A stretch of 64,000 bases of DNA from NCBI RefSeq assembly GCF_016028255.1, contig NZ_CP065707.1, forward strand, positions 1,193,001 through 1,257,000. Direction: 5' to 3'. Numbering within the stretch: position 1 is the stretch's first letter; every line of letters begins with the position of its first letter. Origin of the DNA: Streptococcus oralis. GTDB taxonomy: Bacteria > Bacillota > Bacilli > Lactobacillales > Streptococcaceae. Of this stretch, positions 8,765 to 18,560 are shown one piece after another. Under the pieces are notes generated by a model. The model was not told where the DNA came from. It ran no database searches and worked only from the letters and a program-made list of their open reading frames with translations. The translations under genes were made by a program, and so were the position numbers.

Positions 8765-9751
8765 TTGAAGGAACATTCAATAGACATTCAACTAAGTCAT
8801 CCAGATGACTTGTTCCATCTTTTTGGTTCCAATGAGCGCCATCTTCGTTTGATGGAAGAAGAACTCGATGTGGTGATTCATGCTCGTACGGAGATTGTCC
8901 AGGTTTTGGGGGAAGAGACTGCCTGTGAGGAAGCCCGTCAGGTTATCCAGGCTTTGATGGTCTTGGTAAATCGTGGAATGACCATTGGCACGCCAGATGT
9001 GGTGACTGCGATTAGTATGGTCAAAAACGATGAAATTGACAAGTTTGTCGCCCTTTACGAAGAAGAAATTATCAAAGACAATACTGGGAAACCGATTCGT
9101 GTCAAAACCTTGGGTCAAAAACTTTATGTGGACAGTGTCAAACAGCATGATGTGACCTTTGGAATCGGACCTGCAGGGACAGGGAAGACCTTTCTTGCAG
9201 TGACCCTGGCAGTAACTGCCCTTAAACGTGGGCAGGTCAAGCGGATTATCCTTACTCGTCCAGCAGTGGAAGCAGGTGAGAGTCTAGGATTTCTTCCGGG
9301 TGATCTCAAGGAGAAGGTGGATCCTTATCTTCGACCAGTTTATGATGCCTTGTACCAGATTCTCGGGAAAGACCAGACGACTCGTCTCATGGAGCGTGAA
9401 ATTATCGAAATCGCGCCCCTTGCCTACATGCGTGGACGGACCTTGGATGATGCCTTTGTCATTCTTGATGAGGCGCAAAACACGACCATCATGCAGATGA
9501 AGATGTTCCTGACTCGTTTAGGATTTAATTCTAAGATGATTGTCAATGGAGATATCAGTCAGATTGACCTGCCACGAAATGTCAAGTCCGGTTTGATTGA
9601 TGCCCAAGAAAAACTCAAGAACATTCACCAAATCGACTTTGTTCATTTTTCAGCCAAGGATGTGGTTCGCCATCCAGTTGTCGCTCAGATTATCCGAGCT
9701 TATGAACCAGCTCCAGTTAAGGTTGAAGAAAGTAACCAAGAAACAGAATAG
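8765..9751 (+). CDS. phoH: PhoH family ATPase
   Basis: PhoH-like P-loop ATPases are linked to RNA metabolism (often next to ybeY), with helicase-like folds. The 328-residue protein has Walker A GPAGTGKT at residues 135-142 and a Walker B of the form Val-Ile-Leu-Asp-Glu-Ala-Gln-Asn about 95 residues later, and the conserved Asn-Gly-Asp motif near residue 260. The start is TTG 8765, with GAGAGG upstream; no in-frame ATG occurs before the conserved part. In this genome it is separated from ybeY, which lies at 39.4 kb. It ends in a strong terminator shared with ald. Confidence 0.94.
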   Translation: MKEHSIDIQLSHPDDLFHLFGSNERHLRLMEEELDVVIHARTEIVQVLGEETACEEARQVIQALMVLVNRGMTIGTPDVVTAISMVKNDEIDKFVALYEEEIIKDNTGKPIRVKTLGQKLYVDSVKQHDVTFGIGPAGTGKTFLAVTLAVTALKRGQVKRIILTRPAVEAGESLGFLPGDLKEKVDPYLRPVYDALYQILGKDQTTRLMEREIIEIAPLAYMRGRTLDDAFVILDEAQNTTIMQMKMFLTRLGFNSKMIVNGDISQIDLPRNVKSGLIDAQEKLKNIHQIDFVHFSAKDVVRHPVVAQIIRAYEPAPVKVEESNQETE

Positions 9752-9752
9752 C

Positions 9753-9787
9753 AAAAAAGCAGTTCAGATGTGAACTGCTTTTTTTAA
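9753..9787 (+). terminator. Terminator between phoH and ald, probably bidirectional
   Basis: AAAGCAGTTCA pairs with TGAACTGCTTT across a GATG loop, with A and T runs on both sides, so it can serve both convergent genes. Confidence 0.85.
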
Positions 9788-9800
9788 TGAGTGTCTAGCT

Positions 9801-10913
9801 TTAAATAAGTTCGTCGATAGACGTGTGCTCTTTATCGAGGCCTTGAGCAACTGGGAGGCTGGTCAAGTAACCTTGATAAGTGGTCACACCTTGACGCAAG
9901 CCCTCATCTTCAGCAATTGCTTGTGCGAAACCTTTGCCAGCCAGAGCTTCGATATAAGGAAGAGTGACATTGGTTAGGGCGATGGTTGAAGTACGGGCGA
10001 CCGCACCAGGGATATTGGCAACGGCATAGTGGAGAACACCGTGTTTCTCATAGACAGGCTCATCGTGCGTTGTCACACGGTCAGCTGTCTCGATAACACC
10101 ACCTTGGTCAACGGCAACATCAACGATGACAGAGCCTGGACGCATTTGTTTGACCATCTCATCTGTCACCAGTTTTGGTGCCTTGGCACCAGGGATGAGA
10201 ACCGCTCCAATCACCACATCAGCATCTTTCACACTTGCTTCGATGTTGAATGAATTAGACATAAGAGTTTGAATTTGGTTTCCAAAGACTTCTTCTAGAA
10301 CCGAGAGACGTTTAGCACTGATATCTAAAATAGTCACTTGAGCACCGAGTCCCAAGGCGATGCGGGCAGCATGTGTACCAACGACACCGCCACCGATGAT
10401 GGTTACTTTTCCTTTTGGAACACCCGGTACACCACCAAGTAAGACACCAGAGCCACCAGCTTGTTTGGTAAGGAAGTGAGCACCGATTTGAACTGCCATA
10501 CGACCGGCAACCTCACTCATAGGAACGAGGAGTGGTAGGTGACCTAGGGAGTCACGGACAGTCTCATAGGCAATTCCTGTTGTTTTGGCTGCTAACATGG
10601 CATCTGCTAACTCTGGAGCAGCAGCCATGTGCAAGTAGGTGAAGAGGAGCAAATCGTCGCGCAAATAAGCATATTCAGAAGCTAGTGGTTCTTTTACTTT
10701 TACGACTAACTCAGCTGCCCATGCTTCAGCAGCAGTAGCGACAATCTCAGCTCCTTGCTTTTGATAGTCTGCATCAGTAAATCCTGAACCGAGACCAGCA
10801 TTTGATTCGATGAGGACGCGGTGACCACGGATAACTAAGCTATAAACACCAGCAGGTGTGAGGGCAACACGGTTTTCATTGTTCTTAATTTCTTTTGGAA
10901 TTCCGATTAACAT
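9801..10913 (-). CDS. ald: Alanine dehydrogenase
   Basis: Ald interconverts L-alanine and pyruvate plus ammonia with NAD, a cytosolic catabolic enzyme. The reading frame is complete at 370 residues, the family length. The N-terminus has the Gly-Ile-Pro-Lys-Glu-Ile-Lys signature, the substrate-binding Lys in Val-Lys-Val-Lys-Glu-Pro, the catalytic His in Tyr-Leu-His-Met, and the NAD-binding [14 protein letters not shown] segment near residue 173. The gene faces phoH and diverges from an acetyltransferase. From memory, this gene carries a frameshift in at least one sequenced S. pneumoniae strain; here it is intact. Confidence 0.95.
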   Translation of the reverse strand: MLIGIPKEIKNNENRVALTPAGVYSLVIRGHRVLIESNAGLGSGFTDADYQKQGAEIVATAAEAWAAELVVKVKEPLASEYAYLRDDLLLFTYLHMAAAPELADAMLAAKTTGIAYETVRDSLGHLPLLVPMSEVAGRMAVQIGAHFLTKQAGGSGVLLGGVPGVPKGKVTIIGGGVVGTHAARIALGLGAQVTILDISAKRLSVLEEVFGNQIQTLMSNSFNIEASVKDADVVIGAVLIPGAKAPKLVTDEMVKQMRPGSVIVDVAVDQGGVIETADRVTTHDEPVYEKHGVLHYAVANIPGAVARTSTIALTNVTLPYIEALAGKGFAQAIAEDEGLRQGVTTYQGYLTSLPVAQGLDKEHTSIDELI

Positions 10914-10954
10914 AGAGATAACCTACCTTTCAATTGACGGTATTGTTTTAGTTG

Positions 10955-11013
10955 TCACATTCCAGTTCATAAATCAAAAATGTGATGGTTTTATTGTATA
11001 TGAAACCGCTTCA
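10955..11013. promoter_or_regulatory. Operator-like palindromes between ald and the GNAT gene
   Basis: TCACATT (10955-10961) and AATGTGA (10979-10985) form an inverted repeat upstream of ald. Just beyond it, TGAAACCGCTTCA (11001-11013) is a near-palindrome that resembles a shortened CcpA cre site. Both are plausible regulator sites; neither matches a consensus fully. Confidence 0.35.
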
Positions 11014-11028
11014 AAAATCAAGAAAAAC

Positions 11029-11057
11029 TTGTCATCCAAATTTATTTATGCTAGACT
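11029..11057 (+). promoter_or_regulatory. Promoter of the GNAT acetyltransferase gene
   Basis: TTGTCA (11029-11034) and TAGACT (11052-11057) with a 17-base spacer. Confidence 0.55.
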
Positions 11058-11089
11058 AGTGAGAATCAAGCTCTAATGGAGGAAAAAGT

Positions 11090-11659
11090 ATGGAATCAAT
11101 ATTTGTGAAATTTGCCCAGTATCCAACTATAGAAACGAAGCGTTTATTGCTCCGACCTGTAACCTTGGATGATGCAGAAGCTATGTTTGAGTATGCTTCA
11201 GACAGAGAAAATACACGCTACACTTTTCCAACAAATCAAAGCTTAGAAGAAACTAAGAACAACATTGCTCAGTTTTACTTGGCTAATCCCTTGGGACGGT
11301 GGGGAATCGAACTAAAAAGCAATGGCAAGTTTATCGGTACTATTGACTTGCACAAGATCGACACCGTCCTTAAAAAGGCAGCTATCGGTTACATTATCAA
11401 CCAAAAGTATTGGAACCAAGGATTGACGACAGAAGCCAATCGTGCCGTGATTGAGCTGGCTTTTGAGAAGATTGGAATGAATAAGTTGACCGCCCTTCAC
11501 GATAAGGATAATCCCGCATCTGGAAGAGTCATGGAGAAATCAGGTATGCGTTTTTCACATGAAGAACCCTATGCTAGAATGGATAATAAAGAACCAGGGA
11601 GAATTGTTACAAGAGTTCATTATGCCTTGACCAAGGAAGAGTATTTTGCCAATAAATAA
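11090..11659 (+). CDS. GNAT family N-acetyltransferase (RimJ/RimL type)
   Basis: The 189-residue protein follows the RimL-like pattern: an opening Thr-Lys-Arg-Leu-Leu-Leu-Arg-Pro-Val, an Ala-Ile-Gly-Tyr core strand, the Tyr-Trp-Asn-Gln-Gly-Leu-Thr-Thr-Glu-Ala motif A near residue 104 that binds acetyl-CoA, and the Asn-Pro-Ala-Ser-Gly-Arg-Val-Met-Glu-Lys-Ser-Gly motif near residue 142. The target (protein N-terminus or small molecule) cannot be inferred. GGAGG precedes the ATG. A terminator follows directly. Confidence 0.9.
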   Translation: MESIFVKFAQYPTIETKRLLLRPVTLDDAEAMFEYASDRENTRYTFPTNQSLEETKNNIAQFYLANPLGRWGIELKSNGKFIGTIDLHKIDTVLKKAAIGYIINQKYWNQGLTTEANRAVIELAFEKIGMNKLTALHDKDNPASGRVMEKSGMRFSHEEPYARMDNKEPGRIVTRVHYALTKEEYFANK

Positions 11660-11660
11660 G

Positions 11661-11690
11661 CAGTTGAAAAGAAATTTTTGACTGTTTTTT
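11661..11690 (+). terminator. Terminator between the GNAT gene and comEA
   Basis: CAGTTGAAAA (11661-11670) pairs imperfectly with TTTTTGACTG (11675-11684), followed by six T. It insulates the competence operon from upstream transcription. Confidence 0.7.
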
Positions 11691-11698
11691 CTTTCTCT

Positions 11699-11706
11699 TA
11701 CGAATA
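11699..11706 (+). promoter_or_regulatory. cin-box (ComX/SigX promoter) of comEA-comEC
   Basis: TACGAATA is the exact -10 element recognised by the alternative sigma factor ComX in streptococci. It sits 20 bases before the comEA start, the expected place for a late competence operon. Confidence 0.9.
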
Positions 11707-11725
11707 AGTTAAGAGAGGAGAAAAA

Positions 11726-12376
11726 ATGGAAGTCATTATCGAGAAAATCAAAGAATATAAAATCATTGTCATCTGTGCTGGCTTGGGTTTAGCCTTAGGC
11801 GGATTTTTCCTGCTAAAGCCAACTTCACAAACACCTGTGAAAGAAACAAATTTGCAGGCTGAAGTTGCGGCCGTTTCAAAGGATTCATCGTCTGAAAAGG
11901 AAGTCAAGAAGGAAGAAAAGGAAGAGTCTCCTGAACAAGATCTAATCACAGTAGATGTCAAAGGTGCTGTCAAATCGCCAGGGATTTATGACTTGCCTCT
12001 TGGCAGTCGAGTTCACGATGCCGTTCAGAAGGCGGGTGGCTTGACAGAAGAAGCAGACAGCAAGTCGCTTAATCTAGCACAGAAAATCAGTGACGAGGCT
12101 CTTGTCTATGTTCCAACTAAGGGAGAAGAAGCAGCTAGTCAGCAGGCTGCCTCTGGAACGTCTCCTTCGACAAGTAAAGAAAAGAAGGTCAACCTCAATA
12201 AAGCCAGTCTGGAAGAACTCAAGCAGGTCAAAGGCTTGGGAGGAAAACGAGCACAGGATATTATCGACCATCGTGAGGCGAATGGCAAATTCAAGTCGGT
12301 AGATGAATTAAAGAAAGTCTCTGGCATTGGCGCTAAGACCATAGAAAAGCTAAAAGATTATGTCACAGTGGATTAA
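11726..12376 (+). CDS. comEA: Competence DNA receptor ComEA
   Basis: ComEA binds double-stranded DNA at the membrane and delivers it to ComEC during transformation. The 216-residue protein has a short cytoplasmic start, one membrane segment (about residues 12-30), an acidic Lys/Glu-rich linker, a SLBB domain (about 75-130), and a C-terminal pair of helix-hairpin-helix motifs (about 155-216; Asn-Lys-Ala-Ser-Leu-Glu-Glu-Leu and Val-Ser-Gly-Ile-Gly-Ala-Lys-Thr) that hold DNA. The last 17 bases overlap comEC. Expression should depend on the ComX cin-box upstream. Confidence 0.96.
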   Translation: MEVIIEKIKEYKIIVICAGLGLALGGFFLLKPTSQTPVKETNLQAEVAAVSKDSSSEKEVKKEEKEESPEQDLITVDVKGAVKSPGIYDLPLGSRVHDAVQKAGGLTEEADSKSLNLAQKISDEALVYVPTKGEEAASQQAASGTSPSTSKEKKVNLNKASLEELKQVKGLGGKRAQDIIDHREANGKFKSVDELKKVSGIGAKTIEKLKDYVTVD

Positions 12377-14600
12377 GAATTTCCCTATTCCTCTAATCTA
12401 TCTGAGCTTTCTGTTGCTCTGGCTTTACTATGCCATTTTTGGAGCGTCCTATCTCGCACTGCTAGGTTTTGTTTTTTTGCTCGTCTGTCTCTTTTTTCAA
12501 TTTCCTTGGAAATCTGCTGGAAAAGTTCTAGCGATTTGTGGAGTTTTTGGATTTTGGTTTCTGTTTCAAACTTGGCAACAGACACAAGCTAGTCAAAACC
12601 TAGTGGATTCTGTTGAAAAGGTGAAGATCTTGCCTGATACCATCAAAGTCAATGGAGACAGTCTGTCCTTTCGGGGCAAGGCTGACGGCCATACCTTCCA
12701 AGTTTACTATAAACTCCAGTCTGAGGAGGAGAAAGAGCAATTTCAAACCTTAACAGATCTTCATGAGATTGAACTAGAAGGGAAAGTTTCAGAGCCTGAA
12801 GGTCAGAGGAATTTTGGTGGATTTAACTACCAAGCCTACCTGAAGACTCAAGGGATTTACCAGACACTGACTATCAAGAGAATCCAGTCAGTTAAACAGA
12901 TTAGCAGTTGGGATATAGGTGAAAATTTATCAAGTTTACGTCGAAAGGCTGTAGTTTGGATCAAGACGCACTTTCCAGACCCTATGCGCAACTATATGAC
13001 AGGTCTTCTGTTAGGACATCTGGATACGGACTTTGAGGAGATGAATGAACTTTATTCCAGTCTAGGAATTATCCACCTCTTTGCCTTGTCGGGTATGCAG
13101 GTGGGATTCTTTATGGATGCCTTTAAGAAACTCCTCTTGCGATTGGGCTTGACTCAAGAAAAGTTGAAGTGGCTGACCTATCCCTTTTCCCTTATCTATG
13201 CAGGTCTGACAGGATTTTCAGCTTCAGTCATTCGCAGTCTCTTGCAAAAGTTACTAGCACAACATGGTATTAAGGGCTTGGATAATTTTGCCTTGACAGT
13301 CCTTGTCCTCTTTATCATCATGCCCAACTTTTTCTTGACAGCTGGAGGGGTCTTGTCCTGCGCTTATGCTTTTATCTTGACTATGACAAGCAAAGAAGGG
13401 GAGGGGCTCAAGGCTGTTGCCAGAGAAAGTTTGGTCATTTCCTTGGGAATATTGCCTATTTTGTCCTTTTATTTTGCAGAATTTCAGCCTTGGTCAATTC
13501 TTTTAACCTTTGTCTTTTCCTTTCTGTTTGATGTTGTCTTCTTGCCGCTTTTGTCCATCTTATTTATTCTGTCTTTTGTTTACCCAATCACCCAGCTTAA
13601 CCTTGTCTTTGAGTGGTTGGAGGACATCATTCGCTTGGTATCGCAGCTGGCAAGCAGGCCCCTGGTCTTTGGTCAACCCAACGCATGGCTGTTGATTCTA
13701 CTATTAATTTCCTTGGCAATACTGTATGATTTTAGGAAAAACATCAAAAGAGTAGCTGGAGTCAGCTTATTGATTATAGGTCTCTTTTTCCTAACCAAAC
13801 ATCCGCTGGAAAATGAAATCACCATGCTGGATGTCGGGCAAGGAGAAAGTATTTTCCTACGGGATGTAACTGGTAAAGCCATTCTCATAGATGTGGGAGG
13901 CAAGGCAGAGTCTGATAAGAAAATCGAAAAATGGCAAGAAAAGGCGACGACCAGCAATGCCCAGAGAACCTTGATTCCCTATCTTAAAAGTCGTGGGGTA
14001 GCCAAGATTGACCAGCTGATTTTGACCAACACAGATAAAGAACATGTTGGAGATTTGCTGGAGGTGACCAAGGCTTTCCATGTTGGGGAGATTTTAGTAT
14101 CAAAAGGAATTCTGACACAGAAGGAATTTGTAGCAGAACTAGAAGCAAGCCAAACCAAGGTGCGCAGTGTGACAGCAGGGGAGAACTTGCCAATTTTTGG
14201 AAGTCAGTTAGAAGTCCTATCTCCAAGGCAGATTGGAGATGGAGATCGTGATGGTTCCCTGGTTCTTTATGGAAAACTTTTGGATAAGCACTTTCTCTTT
14301 ACAGGAAACTTGAAAGAGAAGGGAGAGAAGGATATTCTAAAGCAATACCCTAACTTAGAGGTGGATGTCTTGAAAGTCGGTCAACATGGTTCTAAAACAT
14401 CATCAAATCCAGCTTTTCTAGAAAAACTTAAACCAGAGATTTCTCTCATCTCAGTTGGAAAGAACAATCGTGCGAAACTCCCCCATCAGGAAACCTTGAC
14501 TCGACTAGAGACCATCAAGAGTAAGATTTACCGAACTGACCAGCAAGGAGCTATTCGCTTTAAAGGATGGAATAGTTGGCGAATTGAAACGGTTCGATAA
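12360..14600 (+). CDS. comEC: Competence DNA channel ComEC
   Basis: ComEC forms the channel that carries single-stranded DNA across the membrane. The 746-residue protein has N-terminal membrane segments, an OB-like extracellular part (about 75-185), a polytopic Competence domain (about 210-480, with Leu-Phe-Ala-Leu-Ser-Gly-Met-Gln), and a C-terminal metallo-beta-lactamase-like domain (from about residue 488, Met-Leu-Asp-Val-Gly-Gln-Gly-Glu). In that domain the usual His-x-Asp-x-Asp-His motif reads Thr-Asn-Thr-Asp-Lys-Glu-His, so the first metal-binding His is absent. The start overlaps comEA, giving a coupled operon. Confidence 0.95.
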   Translation: MSQWIKNFPIPLIYLSFLLLWLYYAIFGASYLALLGFVFLLVCLFFQFPWKSAGKVLAICGVFGFWFLFQTWQQTQASQNLVDSVEKVKILPDTIKVNGDSLSFRGKADGHTFQVYYKLQSEEEKEQFQTLTDLHEIELEGKVSEPEGQRNFGGFNYQAYLKTQGIYQTLTIKRIQSVKQISSWDIGENLSSLRRKAVVWIKTHFPDPMRNYMTGLLLGHLDTDFEEMNELYSSLGIIHLFALSGMQVGFFMDAFKKLLLRLGLTQEKLKWLTYPFSLIYAGLTGFSASVIRSLLQKLLAQHGIKGLDNFALTVLVLFIIMPNFFLTAGGVLSCAYAFILTMTSKEGEGLKAVARESLVISLGILPILSFYFAEFQPWSILLTFVFSFLFDVVFLPLLSILFILSFVYPITQLNLVFEWLEDIIRLVSQLASRPLVFGQPNAWLLILLLISLAILYDFRKNIKRVAGVSLLIIGLFFLTKHPLENEITMLDVGQGESIFLRDVTGKAILIDVGGKAESDKKIEKWQEKATTSNAQRTLIPYLKSRGVAKIDQLILTNTDKEHVGDLLEVTKAFHVGEILVSKGILTQKEFVAELEASQTKVRSVTAGENLPIFGSQLEVLSPRQIGDGDRDGSLVLYGKLLDKHFLFTGNLKEKGEKDILKQYPNLEVDVLKVGQHGSKTSSNPAFLEKLKPEISLISVGKNNRAKLPHQETLTRLETIKSKIYRTDQQGAIRFKGWNSWRIETVR

Positions 14601-14635
14601 AATAGACAAACTTTTCGAAAAATTGACTTTTTATC

Positions 14636-14664
14636 TTGACAAGGGATAGAAAACTTGGTATCAT
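14636..14664 (+). promoter_or_regulatory. Promoter of infC-rpmI-rplT
   Basis: TTGACA (14636-14641) and TATCAT (14659-14664) with an ideal 17-base spacer. Transcription would start near 14671. Confidence 0.75.
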
Positions 14665-14670
14665 ATAAAA

Positions 14671-14828
14671 GTTGAGAAAAGCAGAAGTGAGAGCTTCTCG
14701 CCTTGTGACATCAAGTTGCCTGGCCCTACGGATGAAAAGTTTCTAAGAAACGCTATCATAACGTGCGGGCTTGTATTATTACGAGTCCGCTCTTGTTTTT
14801 CTCTAATAATAAAAAAGAGGTGAAAACC
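14671..14828 (+). promoter_or_regulatory. Ribosomal-protein leader of infC-rpmI-rplT (L20-type autoregulation candidate)
   Basis: About 150 bases of untranslated leader contain several pairings, among them GAGAA/TTCTC in the first part, and end in a terminator hairpin at 14765-14800 just before infC. This arrangement is that of the L20 leader of low-GC Gram-positives, in which excess L20 favours premature termination. I did not model the full fold. Confidence 0.6.
14765..14802 (+). terminator. Attenuator hairpin in the infC leader
   Basis: GCGGGCTTGT (14765-14774) pairs with ACGAGTCCGC (14781-14790), with two wobbles, followed by TCTTGTTTTT. Confidence 0.75.
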
Positions 14829-15350
14829 ATAGCAAAGCAAGACTTATTCATCAATGATGAAATTCGTGTACGTGAAGTTCGCTTGATCGGTCTTGAGGGA
14901 GAGCAGCTAGGCATCAAGCCACTCAGCGAAGCGCAAGCATTGGCTGATAGTGCAAATGTTGACTTAGTATTGATTCAACCCCAAGCAAAACCGCCTGTTG
15001 CTAAAATTATGGACTACGGTAAGTTCAAATTTGAGTATCAGAAAAAGCAAAAAGAACAACGTAAAAAACAAAGTGTTGTTACTGTGAAAGAGGTTCGTCT
15101 GAGTCCAACTATTGACAAGGGTGACTTTGACACAAAACTTCGCAATGCACGTAAATTCCTTGAAAAAGGGAACAAAGTTAAGGTATCTATCCGCTTTAAG
15201 GGTCGTATGATTACCCATAAAGAGATTGGTGCAAAAGTTTTAGCCGAGTTTGCTGAAGCAACACAAGATATTGCGATCATCGAACAACGAGCTAAGATGG
15301 ATGGACGCCAAATGTTCATGCAGTTGGCGCCAGCAACTGACAAAAAATAA
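14829..15350 (+). CDS. infC: Translation initiation factor IF-3 (probable AUA start)
   Basis: IF-3 binds the 30S subunit and checks start-codon choice. The body is standard: N domain beginning [11 protein letters not shown], a Lys-rich linker around residue 75, and a C domain ending in the Gly-Arg-Gln-Met segment. No ATG stands at the start. The only good Shine-Dalgarno sequence, AGAGGTG (14816-14822), is six bases before an in-frame ATA (14829) and overlaps the GTG at 14820, so ATA is the likelier start, like the AUU start of E. coli infC. Databases may place the start at GTG 14820 or further up. The gene leads the infC-rpmI-rplT operon. Confidence 0.93.
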   Translation: MAKQDLFINDEIRVREVRLIGLEGEQLGIKPLSEAQALADSANVDLVLIQPQAKPPVAKIMDYGKFKFEYQKKQKEQRKKQSVVTVKEVRLSPTIDKGDFDTKLRNARKFLEKGNKVKVSIRFKGRMITHKEIGAKVLAEFAEATQDIAIIEQRAKMDGRQMFMQLAPATDKK

Positions 15351-15382
15351 TTGTCAGAAAGTTAAATAAAGGAGAAAAAATC

Positions 15383-15583
15383 ATGCCAAAACAAAAAACA
15401 CACCGCGCATCAGCTAAACGTTTCAAACGTACAGGTTCTGGTGGACTTAAACGTTTCCGTGCTTACACTTCTCACCGTTTCCACGGAAAAACTAAGAAAC
15501 AACGTCGTCATCTTCGTAAAGCATCTATGGTGCATTCAGGAGATTTCAAACGTATCAAAGCAATGCTTACTCGCTTGAAATAA
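15383..15583 (+). CDS. rpmI: 50S ribosomal protein L35
   Basis: L35 is a 66-residue, strongly basic protein of the large subunit. The sequence starts Pro-Lys-Gln-Lys-Thr-His-Arg and contains the conserved Ala-Lys-Arg-Phe-Lys and His-Arg-Phe-His-Gly-Lys-Thr segments. It is preceded by AAAGGAG and lies 32 bases after infC. Codon use is that of highly expressed genes. Confidence 0.97.
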   Translation: MPKQKTHRASAKRFKRTGSGGLKRFRAYTSHRFHGKTKKQRRHLRKASMVHSGDFKRIKAMLTRLK

Positions 15584-15634
15584 TAGCCTAACAGTAAGTA
15601 AACAATTCTAGGAAATATTTGGAGGAAATAAAAC

Positions 15635-15994
15635 ATGGCACGTGTTAAAGGTGGCGTTGTATCACGCAAACGTCGTAAACGTATTCTTAAATTAGCAAAA
15701 GGTTACTATGGAGCTAAACACATCTTGTTCCGTACTGCAAAAGAACAAGTAATGAACTCTTACTACTATGCATACCGTGACCGTCGTCAGAAAAAACGTG
15801 ACTTCCGTAAATTGTGGATCACTCGTATCAATGCGGCAGCTCGTTTGAACGGACTTTCATACTCACAATTGATGCATGGTTTGAAATTGGCTGAAATCGA
15901 AGTTAACCGTAAAATGCTTGCTGACTTGGCTGTTAACGATGCAGCAGCTTTCACAGCTCTTGCAGATGCAGCTAAAGCAAAGCTTGGTAAATAA
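15635..15994 (+). CDS. rplT: 50S ribosomal protein L20
   Basis: L20 is needed early in 50S assembly and, in low-GC Gram-positives, represses its own operon by binding the leader RNA. The 119-residue sequence has the long basic N-terminal helix (Ser-Arg-Lys-Arg-Arg-Lys-Arg-Ile) that enters the ribosome and the globular C domain with Leu-Ala-Asp-Leu-Ala-Val-Asn-Asp. GGAGG precedes the ATG. A terminator 9 bases after the stop closes the operon. Confidence 0.97.
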
Positions 15995-16002
15995 TTACTT
16001 TT

Positions 16003-16034
16003 AAGACTGGAACAGGATTGTCCCAGTCTTTTTA
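16003..16034 (+). terminator. Terminator after rplT
   Basis: AAGACTGG (16003-16010) pairs with CCAGTCTT (16023-16030), followed by T residues. Confidence 0.85.
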
Positions 16035-16052
16035 GAAATAAAGGAGAAAGCT

Positions 16053-16433
16053 ATGGCTTCAAAAATGCTACACACTTGCTTGCGAGTAGAAAACCTTGAA
16101 AAATCAATCGCATTTTATCAAGATGCTTTTGGTTTTAAAGAATTACGTCGCAAGGATTTTCCAGATTATACCTTCACCATTGTCTATCTAGGACTTGAGG
16201 GTGATGACTACGAGTTGGAATTGACCTATAACTATGACCACGGTCCTTATGTGGTAGGTGATGGCTTTGCCCATATCGCCCTCAGTACACCTGATCTTGA
16301 AGCTCTTCATCAAGAACATAGTGCTAAAGGCTATGAGGTTACAGAGCCAAAAGGCCTACCAGGAACCCCACCAAACTATTACTTTGTCAAGGATCCTGAT
16401 GGCTACAAGGTCGAAGTGATTCGCGAAAAATAA
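16053..16433 (+). CDS. gloA: Lactoylglutathione lyase / VOC family protein
   Basis: A 126-residue glyoxalase I-type protein of the vicinal-oxygen-chelate superfamily; the annotated role is conversion of the methylglyoxal-glutathione hemithioacetal to lactoylglutathione. Two beta-alpha-beta-beta-beta modules are visible. Metal-binding candidates are the His in Leu-His-Thr-Cys-Leu-Arg-Val (residue 7), a Glu near residue 57, the His in Gly-Phe-Ala-His-Ile-Ala near 75 and the Glu in Lys-Val-Glu-Val-Ile near the end, matching GloA. It stands alone between two terminators, with no clear promoter other than read-through from rplT. Confidence 0.88.
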   Translation: MASKMLHTCLRVENLEKSIAFYQDAFGFKELRRKDFPDYTFTIVYLGLEGDDYELELTYNYDHGPYVVGDGFAHIALSTPDLEALHQEHSAKGYEVTEPKGLPGTPPNYYFVKDPDGYKVEVIREK

Positions 16434-16442
16434 TCCAGTAAG

Positions 16443-16478
16443 GTCAAGTAGAATGTTCGTTTTCTACTTGACTTTTTT
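16443..16478 (+). terminator. Terminator after gloA
   Basis: GTCAAGTAGAA (16443-16453) pairs with TTCTACTTGAC (16462-16472), followed by six T. The 3' arm overlaps the -35 element of the pyrK promoter. Confidence 0.85.
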
Positions 16479-16496
16479 ACTTTGAAAGAGTATACT
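16468..16496 (+). promoter_or_regulatory. Promoter of pyrK-pyrDB
   Basis: TTGACT (16468-16473) and TATACT (16491-16496) with a 17-base spacer. The -35 lies in the 3' arm of the gloA terminator. Confidence 0.75.
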
Positions 16497-16512
16497 AATA
16501 TAAATTTAACCT

Positions 16513-16650
16513 TTAAGGGGAGTCCAGAGAGACTCACAAGGTGTCAGATAAAAGGGATAGGGGGTTCTCTGTGAGGACTTTTTAAGTGTGCGCATGAGTT
16601 CTAGCCTAACCCAACTGAGGCCTTGCATTAGCAAGGTCTTTTCTTTATCT
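16513..16650 (+). promoter_or_regulatory. PyrR-dependent attenuator upstream of pyrK
   Basis: The leader contains AGTCCAGAGAGACT (16521-16534), close to the conserved PyrR-binding loop of pyr mRNA leaders. It is followed by a terminator in which GGCCTTGC (16619-16626) pairs with GCAAGGTC (16631-16638) before a T-rich run. With UMP bound, PyrR should hold the anti-antiterminator and let the terminator form, lowering pyrimidine synthesis. The intermediate antiterminator pairing was not traced base by base. Confidence 0.8.
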
Positions 16651-16679
16651 GATCCCCTTAAATTTAAGGAGGAAAAGTC

Positions 16680-18429
<1,750 letters not shown>

Positions 18430-18502
18430 GCTAGTCTTTCCTTATCGTCAACAAGAAATAGAATCTTCATCAATTTGTAATATTTCCGTTAGTCAACTAT
18501 GT

Positions 18503-18508
18503 TACAAT
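18503..18508 (+). promoter_or_regulatory. Extended -10 promoter of lytB
   Basis: TACAAT preceded by TGT. It lies about 50 bases before the lytB start. Confidence 0.5.
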
Positions 18509-18560
18509 AGGTTTTATAAAATAGTAATAGTGTAGATAGTTTTCTACTGAGGAGAATAAA

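Noticed and set aside
15038..15343. Minus-strand frame opposite infC
   Set aside because: Antisense shadow of a strongly biased gene; no promoter or Shine-Dalgarno sequence.
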